A DNA stretch of 64,000 nucleotides. Source: Longimicrobium sp. (GTDB lineage Bacteria; Gemmatimonadota; Gemmatimonadetes; Longimicrobiales; Longimicrobiaceae). The notes under the pieces were generated by a model, which saw only the letters and a list, made by a program, of their open reading frames with translations, did not search any database and was not told where the DNA came from. Location of the stretch: positions 59,317-123,316 of the forward strand of contig NZ_DATIND010000028.1 of the NCBI RefSeq assembly GCF_035474595.1, read 5' to 3'. Below are positions 27,227 through 35,849 of the stretch, piece by piece; the first letter of the stretch is position 1, and every line of letters begins with the position of its first letter. The position numbers and the translations under genes were made by a program.

Positions 27227-28548
27227 CCTGCCCGCTTCCGCTTGCGTCGAATCGACGTCATCTGCCGGCGCTGCCCTTCGGCGTGGTCGCGCCCGTCGTG
27301 CACCTCTTTAGGGCTGAGCCGCTTGCGGCCTCGATTCGCCATGGCGGAGCTCTCGTCCCGTTCCGTTACGGTGCGCGCGCGCAGCGGCACCGGCTCTCCA
27401 GCCATGTAAGCTTGCGCGCGCCGTTCGACGTCACCCCAGCCGTGCCGGTCAGGTACGGGGTCCGCACGGTTGAGCATGCGCTGCCTGAGCGCCTGGTCGA
27501 ACGAGGCCGCGGCTGCGAAAATTGCCAACGTCGGACGCTCGGCCCCGTTAAGCCGCGCGACCAGATCGATGATCGGAAGGAGTTGACTGATCAGGTCGAT
27601 CCGCCCCTCCGTCAACTCTAGAACGTACTGCGCAAGCAACGCATCATCGAAGTGGGAGGAGTCGAGATCGCCGAGACCGATCTCGGACTTGCGGAGTGCA
27701 TCAGCGACGTCGTCGGCTGTCCCGTAGGTGGGAAATACCAACTCGCTCGGCAGGAGATAACCGAGAGTTTCTCCGGGGGCGTTGAAGACGCGTTCGGGTG
27801 CTCCGTGACCCGCCACCACCACCCCAATCCGGGGGTGGAGTCCTTCGTACTCGTCGAGCTCTAGGGGCGTGGCGTGCTCGGCGCTGGCTTGCTGGATGAG
27901 GTCGGCGATCACCGCGCGGGGTGCGGGCGGCAGCAGCTGTACGTGATCGAGGATCAGCACGCTGACGCGGTAGAGCCGGAGCGTGTCGATGATCCGCCGA
28001 ACGATTGTACCGGTGGCCCGGAACCGCAGCTCGGTAGTCTTCAGGCTGGTGCGAATGCTCGTGCAGAGCTGATCCAGGAACTTCGCCTCGCTTCTCAAGC
28101 CGCTGGACAGCTGCACGTAGGCGATGCGGCGAGGGTCGCGGATCGTCGCCGCCCGGTAGTTGAAGGCGCGTGCGTAATCGGTCAGAAAGAAGGTGACGCC
28201 GACGCGCCGCTGCGCGCCGCGAATGTAGACGCATTCGCGGTTGTGGACCACGCCCGCGAACCGCTTGTCCATCACATCGAGGATGGAGCGCGGGTACACG
28301 TGTGGGAGGCGCCGCTTGGAAAGCGCCGCTGCCCCGATCGCGGAGGTGGGGTCCACGCGTTGGAACAGGTCGGCCGCGGTTGCCCGAACCAGCGCGATGT
28401 CGAGGGGAGTGCTTTGAAGCGCAAGGGGCGCCGGAGCGCGGGCCAGCAGCTCAGAAGGTGAGCCGAAGCGCGGGACCTCCCTATGCGATCCGCCCTGTTC
28501 GGCGCCGTCCCTACCCGTGGTCCAGAGCTCAGGGCGCGTCAGTCCCAT
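27223..28548 (-). CDS. TnsC/TniB-position ATPase-like protein with degenerate Walker A
   Basis: The 441-residue protein overlaps the transposase gene by 10 nt and the next gene by 4 nt. A P-loop-NTPase-like core is suggested by ECVYIRGAQRRVGVTFFLTDY (about 105-124) and a Walker-B-like VSVLILDHVQLL (Asp201). The Walker A position reads GAQRRVGVT, lacking the invariant GK[ST]. Position and layout match TnsC/TniB/MuB regulators that recruit the transposase to target DNA. ATP binding may be lost or altered. The C-terminus is Arg/Lys-rich. Confidence 0.65.
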   Translation of the reverse strand: MGLTRPELWTTGRDGAEQGGSHREVPRFGSPSELLARAPAPLALQSTPLDIALVRATAADLFQRVDPTSAIGAAALSKRRLPHVYPRSILDVMDKRFAGVVHNRECVYIRGAQRRVGVTFFLTDYARAFNYRAATIRDPRRIAYVQLSSGLRSEAKFLDQLCTSIRTSLKTTELRFRATGTIVRRIIDTLRLYRVSVLILDHVQLLPPAPRAVIADLIQQASAEHATPLELDEYEGLHPRIGVVVAGHGAPERVFNAPGETLGYLLPSELVFPTYGTADDVADALRKSEIGLGDLDSSHFDDALLAQYVLELTEGRIDLISQLLPIIDLVARLNGAERPTLAIFAAAASFDQALRQRMLNRADPVPDRHGWGDVERRAQAYMAGEPVPLRARTVTERDESSAMANRGRKRLSPKEVHDGRDHAEGQRRQMTSIRRKRKRAG

Positions 28549-31055
28549 GGCAGTACCAGGGCTCTGCCGCCGCGAGCGGTCCGCCTATGCTTCGGCTGCG
28601 GTTGTTCGACTGGCCCACCGCCAGATGCTGGCTCCGGCGCCGAAGGGTTTCCCGCGGGGAGCGGGAGAAGCCTGTGCGTTGTCGCTGGCGTCCGTGGAAG
28701 TGCAGGCGGAACTGTGCCTGCTAAACGGTCGTAGGCGGCGACTAACGCATCCGCAGTGGCGATCCCGGTGATGCGTCCGTGGTCCGACGCCTCGCGCAAG
28801 GCATCGTGTAGCACCGCCTCCTCCCGTTTGCGCGTGCGCAGGGCCTCCGACTCCGCTCGGAACTCTGCCTCGCGTCGCCGCTGCTCGCCGATCTCGGGGG
28901 GCGGCGCACCCGGACCGTATACCTCCGCGATTCCGCGGAATTCCAGGCGACCGCCGGGGCCTTGCATTGCGACGTAGGCAACTGTCGGCCGGCCAGGGTC
29001 GTGGTACACGGAGACCTCTGACCCGTTGGCGATCTCGGCGAATGCATCCGAGTGGTACTGCAGACCGCCGACGCGGATCCCCGGGCCGTCCAACCGGACG
29101 TGATCGTCCCGCAACAGCAGCGGGATCAGAGCTTCGTCGTTGGGACGTCTGATGCCGGCCAGCCCACGCGCTCCGATCGACGCCTCGTAGTGCTCGTTGG
29201 GGACTCGGCGGGTCGTGCGGCAGATGCGCTGGTTCATGTGGATCTCGACACCTGTGCGAATGTGCTGTTCGACCTCCGGAATCGTGAGCAGCTCCATCTC
29301 GTGCCAGCTACGTGGGTTGGAGCCGCCAACGTAGCCCGGCAGCAGGGGCAGGATGCTCTCCTTGATGGTACGGTAGGAACGCTCGATCCGGCCTCGGCTT
29401 CGTGGCGAGTACGGCACGGAGAAGATCTGCATGACCCCCTGTGCTCTCAGCAGATCCCCAACCTCACCAGACCTGAAGTCGCTCCCGTTGTCGCTGTAGA
29501 CGACCTCCGGTACTCCATAGAGGAGCATCGCCTCCCTGAGCGCGAGTAATGCCGTCCGCGCGCTGGGTGCCTCGGCCCAGACGCGGACGACAAGGATCTT
29601 GCGCGTGCACGCGTCGATGATCGTGGTCAGGCACAGACGGCGCACCCGCCTGCGTTTGACAAGGCCACCCGGGATGATTGTTTCTACGATTGCCTCAAAC
29701 CCCAAGTCCTCTTCAGTTTCGTCGAGCGGCCCCTCATGATCCGGGGCCACCACGTCGAACCGTATGAACGAGTTGTCGATGATCCACGTGCGGTTGGCGT
29801 AGGGTGACTCGCGCAGCAGCCTGGTGATCAGGATCACGTCCTCACCCGCCGGCCCACCCCGTGCTTCGACCCTATCGGCATGGGAGATCTGGTGGACAAC
29901 CGCCTGTACCGTGCGCTCGGAGATGTCCGTACCGGCTCGCTGCATGTGGCGCGCGATGGCGGCAGCGGACCAGTCGGGGTGCTCTCTATAAATGGCGTAG
30001 ATTCGCTCAACCACGATCGCCGTGGCCTTCTTTGGTCCACGGCGGTGGTTCGGGTACTGGTGTCGGAGTGATATGACGGCGGCGGCCGTATCGATCCCGA
30101 CCTCACGCGCAGTTGCCTCCGACAGCTCGATGGCCTCCTTCCAACGGTAGAGGGTGCGCCAGTGGATATTCCGGTACTTCGTACACACCTCGCGCGGAAT
30201 CCCCGGGTATTCCGCTCCTGGGACCGTCAGGACCTCTCCGAACCGTTTACGCCAGTGGGCGGCCAGTTGGCGCGGGTCGGCTATCCCGTTGCCCAGCAGT
30301 GGTGCGACCATGCGCCAGCGGGCCTGCGCAATGACGTCTGTGTGGCATGGAGTCACAAAGTCGACGAGGGTGCCCACGGCGGGTCGCGGCGCCGCGTCGG
30401 CCGCGCGGCCCCAACCGGTGTCTCCCTCTGTGCCGTAAAGAGGGTCTACGCCTTCGGTCCCGGCAGGTTTGACCAGACCATGTCCGGACAGCTCCACGAC
30501 GGGAGCCGTCGCGGTCGCGGCAGTCTTTTGCTCCTGTCTCGATGAGGCACGCGCCAAGCGGCGCTCGAGGATGGCGGCCCGGGATTCCAAATCAGCCGCC
30601 AAAACATCGAGCTCCTGCAGGTTACCGGTGGCCACCTTCCGCCGCAGCTTCCCCGAAGAGCCGCGCTTGGATACTGCTTGGTGCCGTGTGATCTCGTCGC
30701 GCGTGATCTGCCCCAGAGGATATAGCGCTTGAATCGCCTCGTGACCCCGTCGTACGGCGGCCTCTACGCGGGTCACCGCGCGCGCCTCCTGCGAGCCGGG
30801 GTCGAGATTCTTCCATCGTTCGCGGTCGCGTCCCTTGTTCGCCTCGGCTGCGTCTAGCCCCTGCTTGTGCCTTAGCCGGCGCCAGAGCGTCGAAACCGTC
30901 GGCGCACGTCCGCGCAACCGACCGGTATCAACCGCGTGGACGATCATCCGGTGGAGTTCGGAGGTCGAGCCCTTCGCTTCGGCGATCAAGGCGTCGATTT
31001 CTTCCCACGAGATCGGCAGCTTCGCCAATAGGGACATCTGTGCACCCACGCACAT
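28539..31055 (-). CDS. DDE transposase of the TnsB/TniA/MuA type
   Basis: The 838-residue transposase has an rve (RNase H-fold) core: Asp427 (RTWIIDNSF), Asp522 (YSDNGSDFRSG) and Glu558 (RGRIERSYRT), exactly DD(35)E. Upstream HTH regions (WRTLYRWKEAIELSEA; WSAAAIARHMQRAGTDISERTVQ) would bind the transposon ends. A Mu-type beta-barrel region (HVRLDGPGIRVGGLQYHSD) follows the core. The C-terminal tail is Pro-rich and probably contacts the ATPase. Start codons at 31055, GTG 31049 (best AGGAG spacing) or 31037 are possible. First gene of a three-gene operon. Confidence 0.9.
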   Translation of the reverse strand: MCVGAQMSLLAKLPISWEEIDALIAEAKGSTSELHRMIVHAVDTGRLRGRAPTVSTLWRRLRHKQGLDAAEANKGRDRERWKNLDPGSQEARAVTRVEAAVRRGHEAIQALYPLGQITRDEITRHQAVSKRGSSGKLRRKVATGNLQELDVLAADLESRAAILERRLARASSRQEQKTAATATAPVVELSGHGLVKPAGTEGVDPLYGTEGDTGWGRAADAAPRPAVGTLVDFVTPCHTDVIAQARWRMVAPLLGNGIADPRQLAAHWRKRFGEVLTVPGAEYPGIPREVCTKYRNIHWRTLYRWKEAIELSEATAREVGIDTAAAVISLRHQYPNHRRGPKKATAIVVERIYAIYREHPDWSAAAIARHMQRAGTDISERTVQAVVHQISHADRVEARGGPAGEDVILITRLLRESPYANRTWIIDNSFIRFDVVAPDHEGPLDETEEDLGFEAIVETIIPGGLVKRRRVRRLCLTTIIDACTRKILVVRVWAEAPSARTALLALREAMLLYGVPEVVYSDNGSDFRSGEVGDLLRAQGVMQIFSVPYSPRSRGRIERSYRTIKESILPLLPGYVGGSNPRSWHEMELLTIPEVEQHIRTGVEIHMNQRICRTTRRVPNEHYEASIGARGLAGIRRPNDEALIPLLLRDDHVRLDGPGIRVGGLQYHSDAFAEIANGSEVSVYHDPGRPTVAYVAMQGPGGRLEFRGIAEVYGPGAPPPEIGEQRRREAEFRAESEALRTRKREEAVLHDALREASDHGRITGIATADALVAAYDRLAGTVPPALPRTPATTHRLLPLPAGNPSAPEPASGGGPVEQPQPKHRRTARGGRALVLPWD

Positions 31056-31392
31056 ACTCCTGGCTTCGGTGACGGACTGGCCGGATCCGAGACTCTCTCG
31101 CCCTCACCGTTATAGACGCATGGGCGATACTGCCGGGCAGAATTCCCGAATCTAGGGCGGGTTAGGCGTACCTCGCTCTCGGCCCCGCGGTGCATTCGCC
31201 GCCCGGCGGATCGCGGTGGAGAGACACGCTGGGCCGCGGTTGTCCCGAGGTTAGGACGTGCGTGCGCCAACACGAAACAACAATTCGTCAGGGTAGGGCT
31301 TGGGCCGGATCGGCAACGGCCGACCGACGCTCGTCCGGCACGTTGTCCGGCCGAGCGCTAGGGCCATCGAGGACTGCGGCCACCGAGTGGCT
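31056..31392. other. Non-coding region upstream of the transposase gene
   Basis: This 337-nt gap is expected to contain the transposase operon promoter and perhaps a transposon end. I see no convincing gene, no TGCCACA copy and no strong inverted repeat in it. Confidence 0.4.
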
Positions 31393-31773
31393 TTATTCAG
31401 CTGACCGGGCGAAGCGCCGACTGACCGCGAGGGCGATCTCCTCTGGCTCTGCCTCGGCGAGATCGAATCCGGCGTTCGCCAAGCCGTGCAGAATGCTCGA
31501 GACCAATCGTCCACGGTCGATCGAGCGGCCGTGGCGCATCCGCGAACGCAGACGCCCGTCTTCGACGTATTCGAAAGCGCGCTGATCCAGCCGGATGCTC
31601 GTACGGGCACCAAACCCGGACAAGCCCGGTTCGGCCTCCCCAGCCGGCGTTTCCTCGGGATCGGGCCAGACCCTGTAGGGGATAGCGTCGGCCGCTCCGG
31701 GCGTCGTTTCGAACGGTGCGAGAACAAGCTGTTCTTTCGGTTCAGGCGAGTTGCCGCCCTCTCGAGTCGTCAT
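31393..31773 (-). CDS. Small putative ribbon-helix-helix-like protein
   Basis: The 126-residue protein has an acidic, Pro-rich N-terminal half. The C-terminal half (RTSIRLDQRAFEYVEDG, then RGRLVSSILHGLANAGFDL) has the strand-helix-helix look of RHH DNA-binding proteins. It points the same way as the transposition operon but is 338 nt upstream. The start at 31773 (MTTREGG) is a choice; an in-frame start 30 residues earlier exists. Possible mobile-element accessory gene. Confidence 0.5.
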   Translation of the reverse strand: MTTREGGNSPEPKEQLVLAPFETTPGAADAIPYRVWPDPEETPAGEAEPGLSGFGARTSIRLDQRAFEYVEDGRLRSRMRHGRSIDRGRLVSSILHGLANAGFDLAEAEPEEIALAVSRRFARSAE

Positions 31774-32041
31774 TGCGGAATCGGTTGCTGTGCCAGCGAG
31801 ACGATGTGTCCGACCGATGAACAGCGCAGCAGTAGACGCCTGCCCAGTAGACGAGACCGTCATCCACGCGAGAACGAGCTGAGGGAGGTCAGGTCCGGCC
31901 TCAAAGCAAGTGACTCGTGCGCGAGAACGCGCACGAGCAGTTGGTCACAGAGAACGTCTTCGACCGGGACCAGCGCCTGCCGATATCGCAAGCGTGCGCG
32001 GGGCCTGCGTGCGGCCAGAGCAGGCGCTCCCGGGTTTACCT

Positions 32042-32875
32042 TTACCTCACCCGGAGCGTATAGCGCCCCGTTTCACGCTCTGCGCCAGAGGCCACCCCGA
32101 TACGGACGACGTAGGCGCCTGGGGCGAGTTGGGCCGAGATCCGGCCGGGCTCGCCGGCGACCATCGCGTCGGCAACCGGCTCGCCGGTTCGTGTAAACAG
32201 CGCAAGTGTGCTGGTCACCCCGGGAGACTCGAGGCTGAGGGCGACGTCACGGCGGGAGGTGACGTCGAGGACGTAATAGTCGTGGCGCCGCAAGTCGTAG
32301 CGCATCATCGTCGGCAGGAGGCAGTCCTCCACGCTCCACTCGCCGGCGACAAGGCCTGCGGAAGGAAGCGTCTCCAGCTTGGGACACCCTTCGAACCCGG
32401 CCACGTCCGTGGAACTCCGGAGCGTATACCGCCCGAACGCACGTCCTCCTCCGCTCGATTCACTGCGGTTCTCCACCTCCAGCCGGTACGTGCCAGGCGG
32501 CACCTGGGTGGACAGAATCGCGAAAGAGTTCACGAACTCGTCCGCCTTCACCTCCACCCCGTCATCGGTTAGCAGGCGCAGGTGGACCTGCATCCCGGGC
32601 GCCTCGACCACCGCCTGGACGTCCCTGCGGACGTCGGTGTGGAAGCGCCAGTAGTCCGTGGGCTGGCGCAGGCCGGCGTTCAACGAGAAGCAGTCGGAGA
32701 CCGTGAACTCCCCCGCGGCCGCGGTGCCGGGTACGTAATCCGCCACTTGGCTGCAGCCGACAGCGTGGCGCCCGGCGGGCGCCTGTGGATCCGCGAGCTG
32801 GTCGGTCTGCTGGGCGCGAGCGGAGGTGGTGGTGAGTGTGAAAAGGACCGCGTGGAAGGCGAGCGTACTACGCAT
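32042..32875 (-). CDS. Secreted protein with two PPC-like domains
   Basis: The 277-residue protein starts with a Sec signal (AFHAVLFTLTTTSARAQ). Two repeats follow, each beginning with a Cys-containing strand (VGCSQVADY..., EGCPKLETL...), then SDCF or EDCL, an LRLLTDDGVEV/LALFTRTGEPV strand and a closing GRYTLR. This is the pattern of bacterial pre-peptidase C-terminal (PPC) beta-sandwiches, here without a peptidase. Divergent from the XRE regulator at 32998. Confidence 0.7.
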   Translation of the reverse strand: MRSTLAFHAVLFTLTTTSARAQQTDQLADPQAPAGRHAVGCSQVADYVPGTAAAGEFTVSDCFSLNAGLRQPTDYWRFHTDVRRDVQAVVEAPGMQVHLRLLTDDGVEVKADEFVNSFAILSTQVPPGTYRLEVENRSESSGGGRAFGRYTLRSSTDVAGFEGCPKLETLPSAGLVAGEWSVEDCLLPTMMRYDLRRHDYYVLDVTSRRDVALSLESPGVTSTLALFTRTGEPVADAMVAGEPGRISAQLAPGAYVVRIGVASGAERETGRYTLRVR

Positions 32876-32942
32876 GTGATTACGACCTCTGGTGATGGGA
32901 TGGGATCCGCCGTGAGCGTGCCCGTCCGCGGGGCGCCTCTCG

Positions 32943-32961
32943 GAATGTAGTGTATACCTTA
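32943..32961. promoter_or_regulatory. GAATGTAGTGTATACC motif between divergent genes
   Basis: GAATGTAGTGTATA lies between the PPC gene and the XRE gene. A near copy, GAATGTAGTCTATATA, lies at 33289-33304. CTACATTC (33658-33665), the reverse complement of its first eight bases, lies just upstream of the TPR gene. GAATGTA recurs at 35334-35340. It could be an operator for the XRE protein or a -10 type promoter element (TATACC/TATATA). Confidence 0.4.
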
Positions 32962-32997
32962 TGGTGCGGGGCGCGACGAAACCGGTAGCGTGGGCGC

Positions 32998-33249
32998 ATG
33001 GCTCACGACCCTGGCGTTCCCGTCGGCCCCGCTCTTCGCAGGTTCAGAAAGGAACGAGGTCTTACAATCGAGCAGACCGCGTCGCGTGCGAAGCTGCACG
33101 CGGTCTATTATGGGGACGTCGAGCGCGGCAAGGAAAACCCCACCGTCAAGGTGATCGACCGAGTCCTCACCGTGCTGCGACGCAGCTGGGGCGAGTTCGG
33201 GGCAGCGGTCGATGAACTCAGATCCGAGCCGCTGCAGGATCCCGATTAG
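32998..33249 (+). CDS. XRE-family HTH transcriptional regulator
   Basis: The 83-residue single-domain Cro/C1-type HTH protein has VGPALRRFRKERGLTIEQTA, SRAKLHAVYYGDVERGKENP and VKVIDRVLTVL. It has no sensor domain, so any ligand input must come from a partner. Flanked on both sides by the GAATGTAG motif. Confidence 0.85.
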   Translation: MAHDPGVPVGPALRRFRKERGLTIEQTASRAKLHAVYYGDVERGKENPTVKVIDRVLTVLRRSWGEFGAAVDELRSEPLQDPD

Positions 33250-33674
33250 GGAGCGCCAAGCCCATGCTCGGGGCGTTCGCGCACTTGTGAATGTAGTCTA
33301 TATACGACAGAATACCGCTGTCCTCGACATCCGTCAACGTCTCGCCCACCCCCTCCCAGAGTCACGGCGCGCGGCGGGCCACGGTCCGCGGGGAGTTCGT
33401 GTGCGGCCGCCATCAGCGGGAGGCCGCAACCGCGGCGCGTCAGCCACTGGGGACAATCGGTGCTGCGCAGCAACGGGTACGCCGGACTACGCATGAGGTA
33501 CTGCTCTCTCGTCCTCCCGGTGCCGACGCAGCGGCCACGGCTTGGACGAACCCCAGGCCTCTGTGGCCAGCCGGTTCTGGCGCGCCGTGGTCCCCTTGTC
33601 CACTTAGACCCGCGTGATCGAGCCATGCTGCGGGGGTGTGGCAAGTGTAGCGCTTGGCTACATTCGGAGGTATT
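33250..33674. other. Non-coding stretch before the TPR gene
   Basis: No convincing gene in 425 nt. It contains the second GAATGTAG motif (33289-33304) and, at its end, an imperfect dyad AGTGTAG-(7)-CTACATT (33645-33665) directly before the GGAGG of the TPR gene. Confidence 0.4.
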
Positions 33675-35045
33675 GTGTGTCTGAATACGAATTGTAGCCC
33701 CCGCCCGATCCGTGGCCTCATGGCTCGTCAGAAGACAAAGAATACACTCGAGCGGGCGCCGCGGCGGCGAATCCCGCCCCCGCCACCCTTTTGGTTGTAC
33801 GATCAGGTAAAGGGATTTTTCGGACTCTCCATCCTCCATGAGACGGATGGATCGGCCGGGGTGGCACTCTGGCGAGCGGCCCGCACGGCCAGGTTGTTCG
33901 TTGATTCAGGCGCCAAAAGGCGCGAGTGCTTCGGCACCCTCAGTCACGCGAAGCTGCGGGAAATCTTCTCCGTGGACGAGGTGGATCCATTCGCACACCA
34001 AGCTACGATTTTCGAGATTTTCGCGCGGGCGCGCTCTCGCCCCCAGGTAACCGAGCCCGAACTTGCTTCGGCGTGTTCTCGCGTGAGCGAATGGGCGGGA
34101 GGCGCGTGGAAGAAGCAGACGGAATTGCACTTCGCGGAACTTGCCGCCCGCGTTGATCCGAACGACCCGAGTTTGGCGAATGCCGCGGCGCGGCTCTGTC
34201 GCGAGGCGTCGCTGTTCGACCGGGCCGCCCTCTGGTTCGAGCGTGGATACCGCTTTGCAGCGTGGTCCGGTGACCGCTCGGAGGCGGTCAGCTCTCTACT
34301 TGGCTACGGAGCGTTGATGAAGGAGTGCGGCCGGCTGGATGAGGCCCGCCGCTGGTTCTTGAAGGCAGCCAGGCGCGCGGCGAGGACGGGCCGCCGAAGA
34401 AGCGCGGCCGAGACCCGGCACGACCTCATGGCCCTGGCTGCGGAAGCCGGGGATGTATCCGAGGTGATCGAACATGCAGATGCGGCCGTTGAGCTATACC
34501 CGCTCCATCATCGGCGATTGCCGTACCTCGCGCACGATTTCGCGTACGCGCTGATCCGCACGCAGCAGTACGCGTTGGCATACCCGCTCCTGGAGTTGTT
34601 CGTCCGCGTGGTGCCCAGGCACCACCTGCTACCGGGCGTGGCGACGTTCGCGTGGGCCGCCGCCGGTCGGGGCCTGGTTCACCGCTATGACGACGCGGAG
34701 CGGCGCGCGCTTGCGCAGATCTCCGTCGACCAGCAACAAGCCGCGCCGTCCCTGATCTTCCTGGCCGAAGGCGCGCGCGTGCTTGGGCAATGGTCGCGCG
34801 CGGAGCGCCACGCACGCGAAGCGATCGACAGCGCTGTGCGGATGAACCAGAGCCGCTACGAGCAGGATGCGCGCGCCCTGCTCGCGGATGTGCTTGAACA
34901 ACGCCCGATTACCAGGGCGGATGGTGAGATGGTGGAAGTCTACCCATTGACACGTCACTTCGAGATCCGCCTGAGGCGCTGGAAGCCACGCCGCGAGGTA
35001 GGCGGCGGGACCAGCCAGAACCGGGCGAGCGGCTCGCGCGCCTAG
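33675..35045 (+). CDS. TPR-repeat protein, unknown function
   Basis: The protein is about 456 residues. The first ~140 are basic with a Pro stretch (RRIPPPPPFWLYDQV) and no clear HTH. The rest is alpha-helical, with TPR-like repeats such as SLFDRAALWFERGYRFA, GRLDEARRWFLKAARRA and GQWSRAERHAREAIDSA. GTG 33675 has GGAGG four bases upstream; ATG 33720 is the alternative. Its stop codon overlaps the stop of the opposite-strand lipoprotein gene. It could be a peptide- or protein-binding receptor. Confidence 0.75.
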   Translation: MCLNTNCSPRPIRGLMARQKTKNTLERAPRRRIPPPPPFWLYDQVKGFFGLSILHETDGSAGVALWRAARTARLFVDSGAKRRECFGTLSHAKLREIFSVDEVDPFAHQATIFEIFARARSRPQVTEPELASACSRVSEWAGGAWKKQTELHFAELAARVDPNDPSLANAAARLCREASLFDRAALWFERGYRFAAWSGDRSEAVSSLLGYGALMKECGRLDEARRWFLKAARRAARTGRRRSAAETRHDLMALAAEAGDVSEVIEHADAAVELYPLHHRRLPYLAHDFAYALIRTQQYALAYPLLELFVRVVPRHHLLPGVATFAWAAAGRGLVHRYDDAERRALAQISVDQQQAAPSLIFLAEGARVLGQWSRAERHAREAIDSAVRMNQSRYEQDARALLADVLEQRPITRADGEMVEVYPLTRHFEIRLRRWKPRREVGGGTSQNRASGSRA

Positions 35046-35281
35046 TTCCCCGAACCGTAGGTGTAGCCCCCTCTCGAAGCGCTATCCGATTGCACGGCCA
35101 CCGCGGACGCGGTGGCCGCAGTCGTTTCGTCCGGCGGCGTGGCAACGACGTTCCCAGACCCGTAGGTATAGCCGGTCAGCCTCGGGCGGGTCGGCACGGC
35201 CTCCGGGGACGCGGGCGTGGAGTTGCAACCGCCGAAAACGAGACACGTCAAAGCAGCGACTACAGCGAATGAGCGTTGCAT
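35042..35281 (-). CDS. Tiny lipoprotein with duplicated YTYGSGN motif
   Basis: The 79-residue product has a lipoprotein signal MQRSFAVVAALTCLVFGGC. The short mature part contains TGYTYGSGN in the middle and ends with GGYTYGSGN at the C-terminus. The two copies are joined by a low-complexity Ala/Thr/Ser linker. The Met at 35281 has GAGAGG upstream. It is convergent with the TPR gene. An exact repeat ending at the C-terminus suggests a processed peptide or display motif; function unknown. Confidence 0.65.
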   Translation of the reverse strand: MQRSFAVVAALTCLVFGGCNSTPASPEAVPTRPRLTGYTYGSGNVVATPPDETTAATASAVAVQSDSASRGGYTYGSGN

Positions 35282-35352
35282 CTGAACCTCTCTCGCGGGG
35301 GGGATGATGTGGGGGTAAAGGGCGCGCATCTCCGAATGTACTCCCCGCAATC

Positions 35353-35450
35353 AATTGCCGCCACGACGCGCCACCATCTGATCCCGCCACGGCGCGCTCC
35401 CAACAAATCCCGCCACTAGAACGCACCGATAGTACCTGCCACAACGGGCA
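35353..35450. repeat. Four GCCAC iterons with exact 26-bp period
   Basis: GCCAC begins at 35360, 35386, 35412 and 35438. The flanks are similar: ATTGCC, GATCCC, AATCCC and GTACCT before; GACGCGC, GGCGCGC, TAGAACGC and AACGGGC after. A 26-bp phase is typical of protein-binding iterons. The core matches the TGCCACA sites at 22991-23354, in the same orientation. The stretch 35282-35699 holds no other feature I can support. Confidence 0.55.
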
Positions 35451-35699
35451 TATCGAACCGGTCACGGCGCACGGGTATTGTTCGCCCCATCGCTGCCTCC
35501 CGTACGGAGATCTGACGAGGAGGCGTGCGCGCGTGGGCTCAACCACGCGGCAGGTGCACTTCCGCACGCTGACCCACGTGCGAGGGCGGGGAAACCACGG
35601 TCGTGCGCCCCTCGCCGACGCTCATGGCCGCTTACCGCGAAGCATCGCAGGGTGCCAGGTCGAAAATCACTTCGGGACGATTCGGAAGCCCTCGCCGCG

Positions 35700-35849
35700 A
35701 TGCTCTACGGCCTTTTCGACGACATCCCATCGGAGCAGCGTGACGAGGCCGTCCGGGAATTTGCCGAACGGCTTGCGGAGATTCACGAGGCGCACGGGCA
35801 AGGGGTTCCCGAATGGCTGGTTAGGTTGCGCGCGAGGCTCCAGACGTGA
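35700..35849 (+). pseudogene. C-terminal fragment of a small HTH-associated family
   Basis: The 49-residue reading frame starts MLYGLFDDIPSEQRDEAV and ends EAHGQGVPEWLVRLRARL. Its end matches the C-terminus of the HTH gene at 36341 (AGAGMPVPEWVRRVRSSL). The N-terminal HTH half is not recognisable upstream in any frame, so this looks like a decayed copy. Its stop overlaps the next start (GTGA). Confidence 0.45.

Noticed and set aside
24740..31055. CRISPR-associated transposon (CAST)
   Set aside because: No Cas12k, Cascade or CRISPR array is nearby, and the third gene shows no TniQ motif.
33246..33839. Minus-strand frame of 197 codons across the gap before the TPR gene
   Set aside because: The composition is Arg/Ser/Pro-rich without secondary-structure pattern, has no good ribosome site, and overlaps the TPR gene start.
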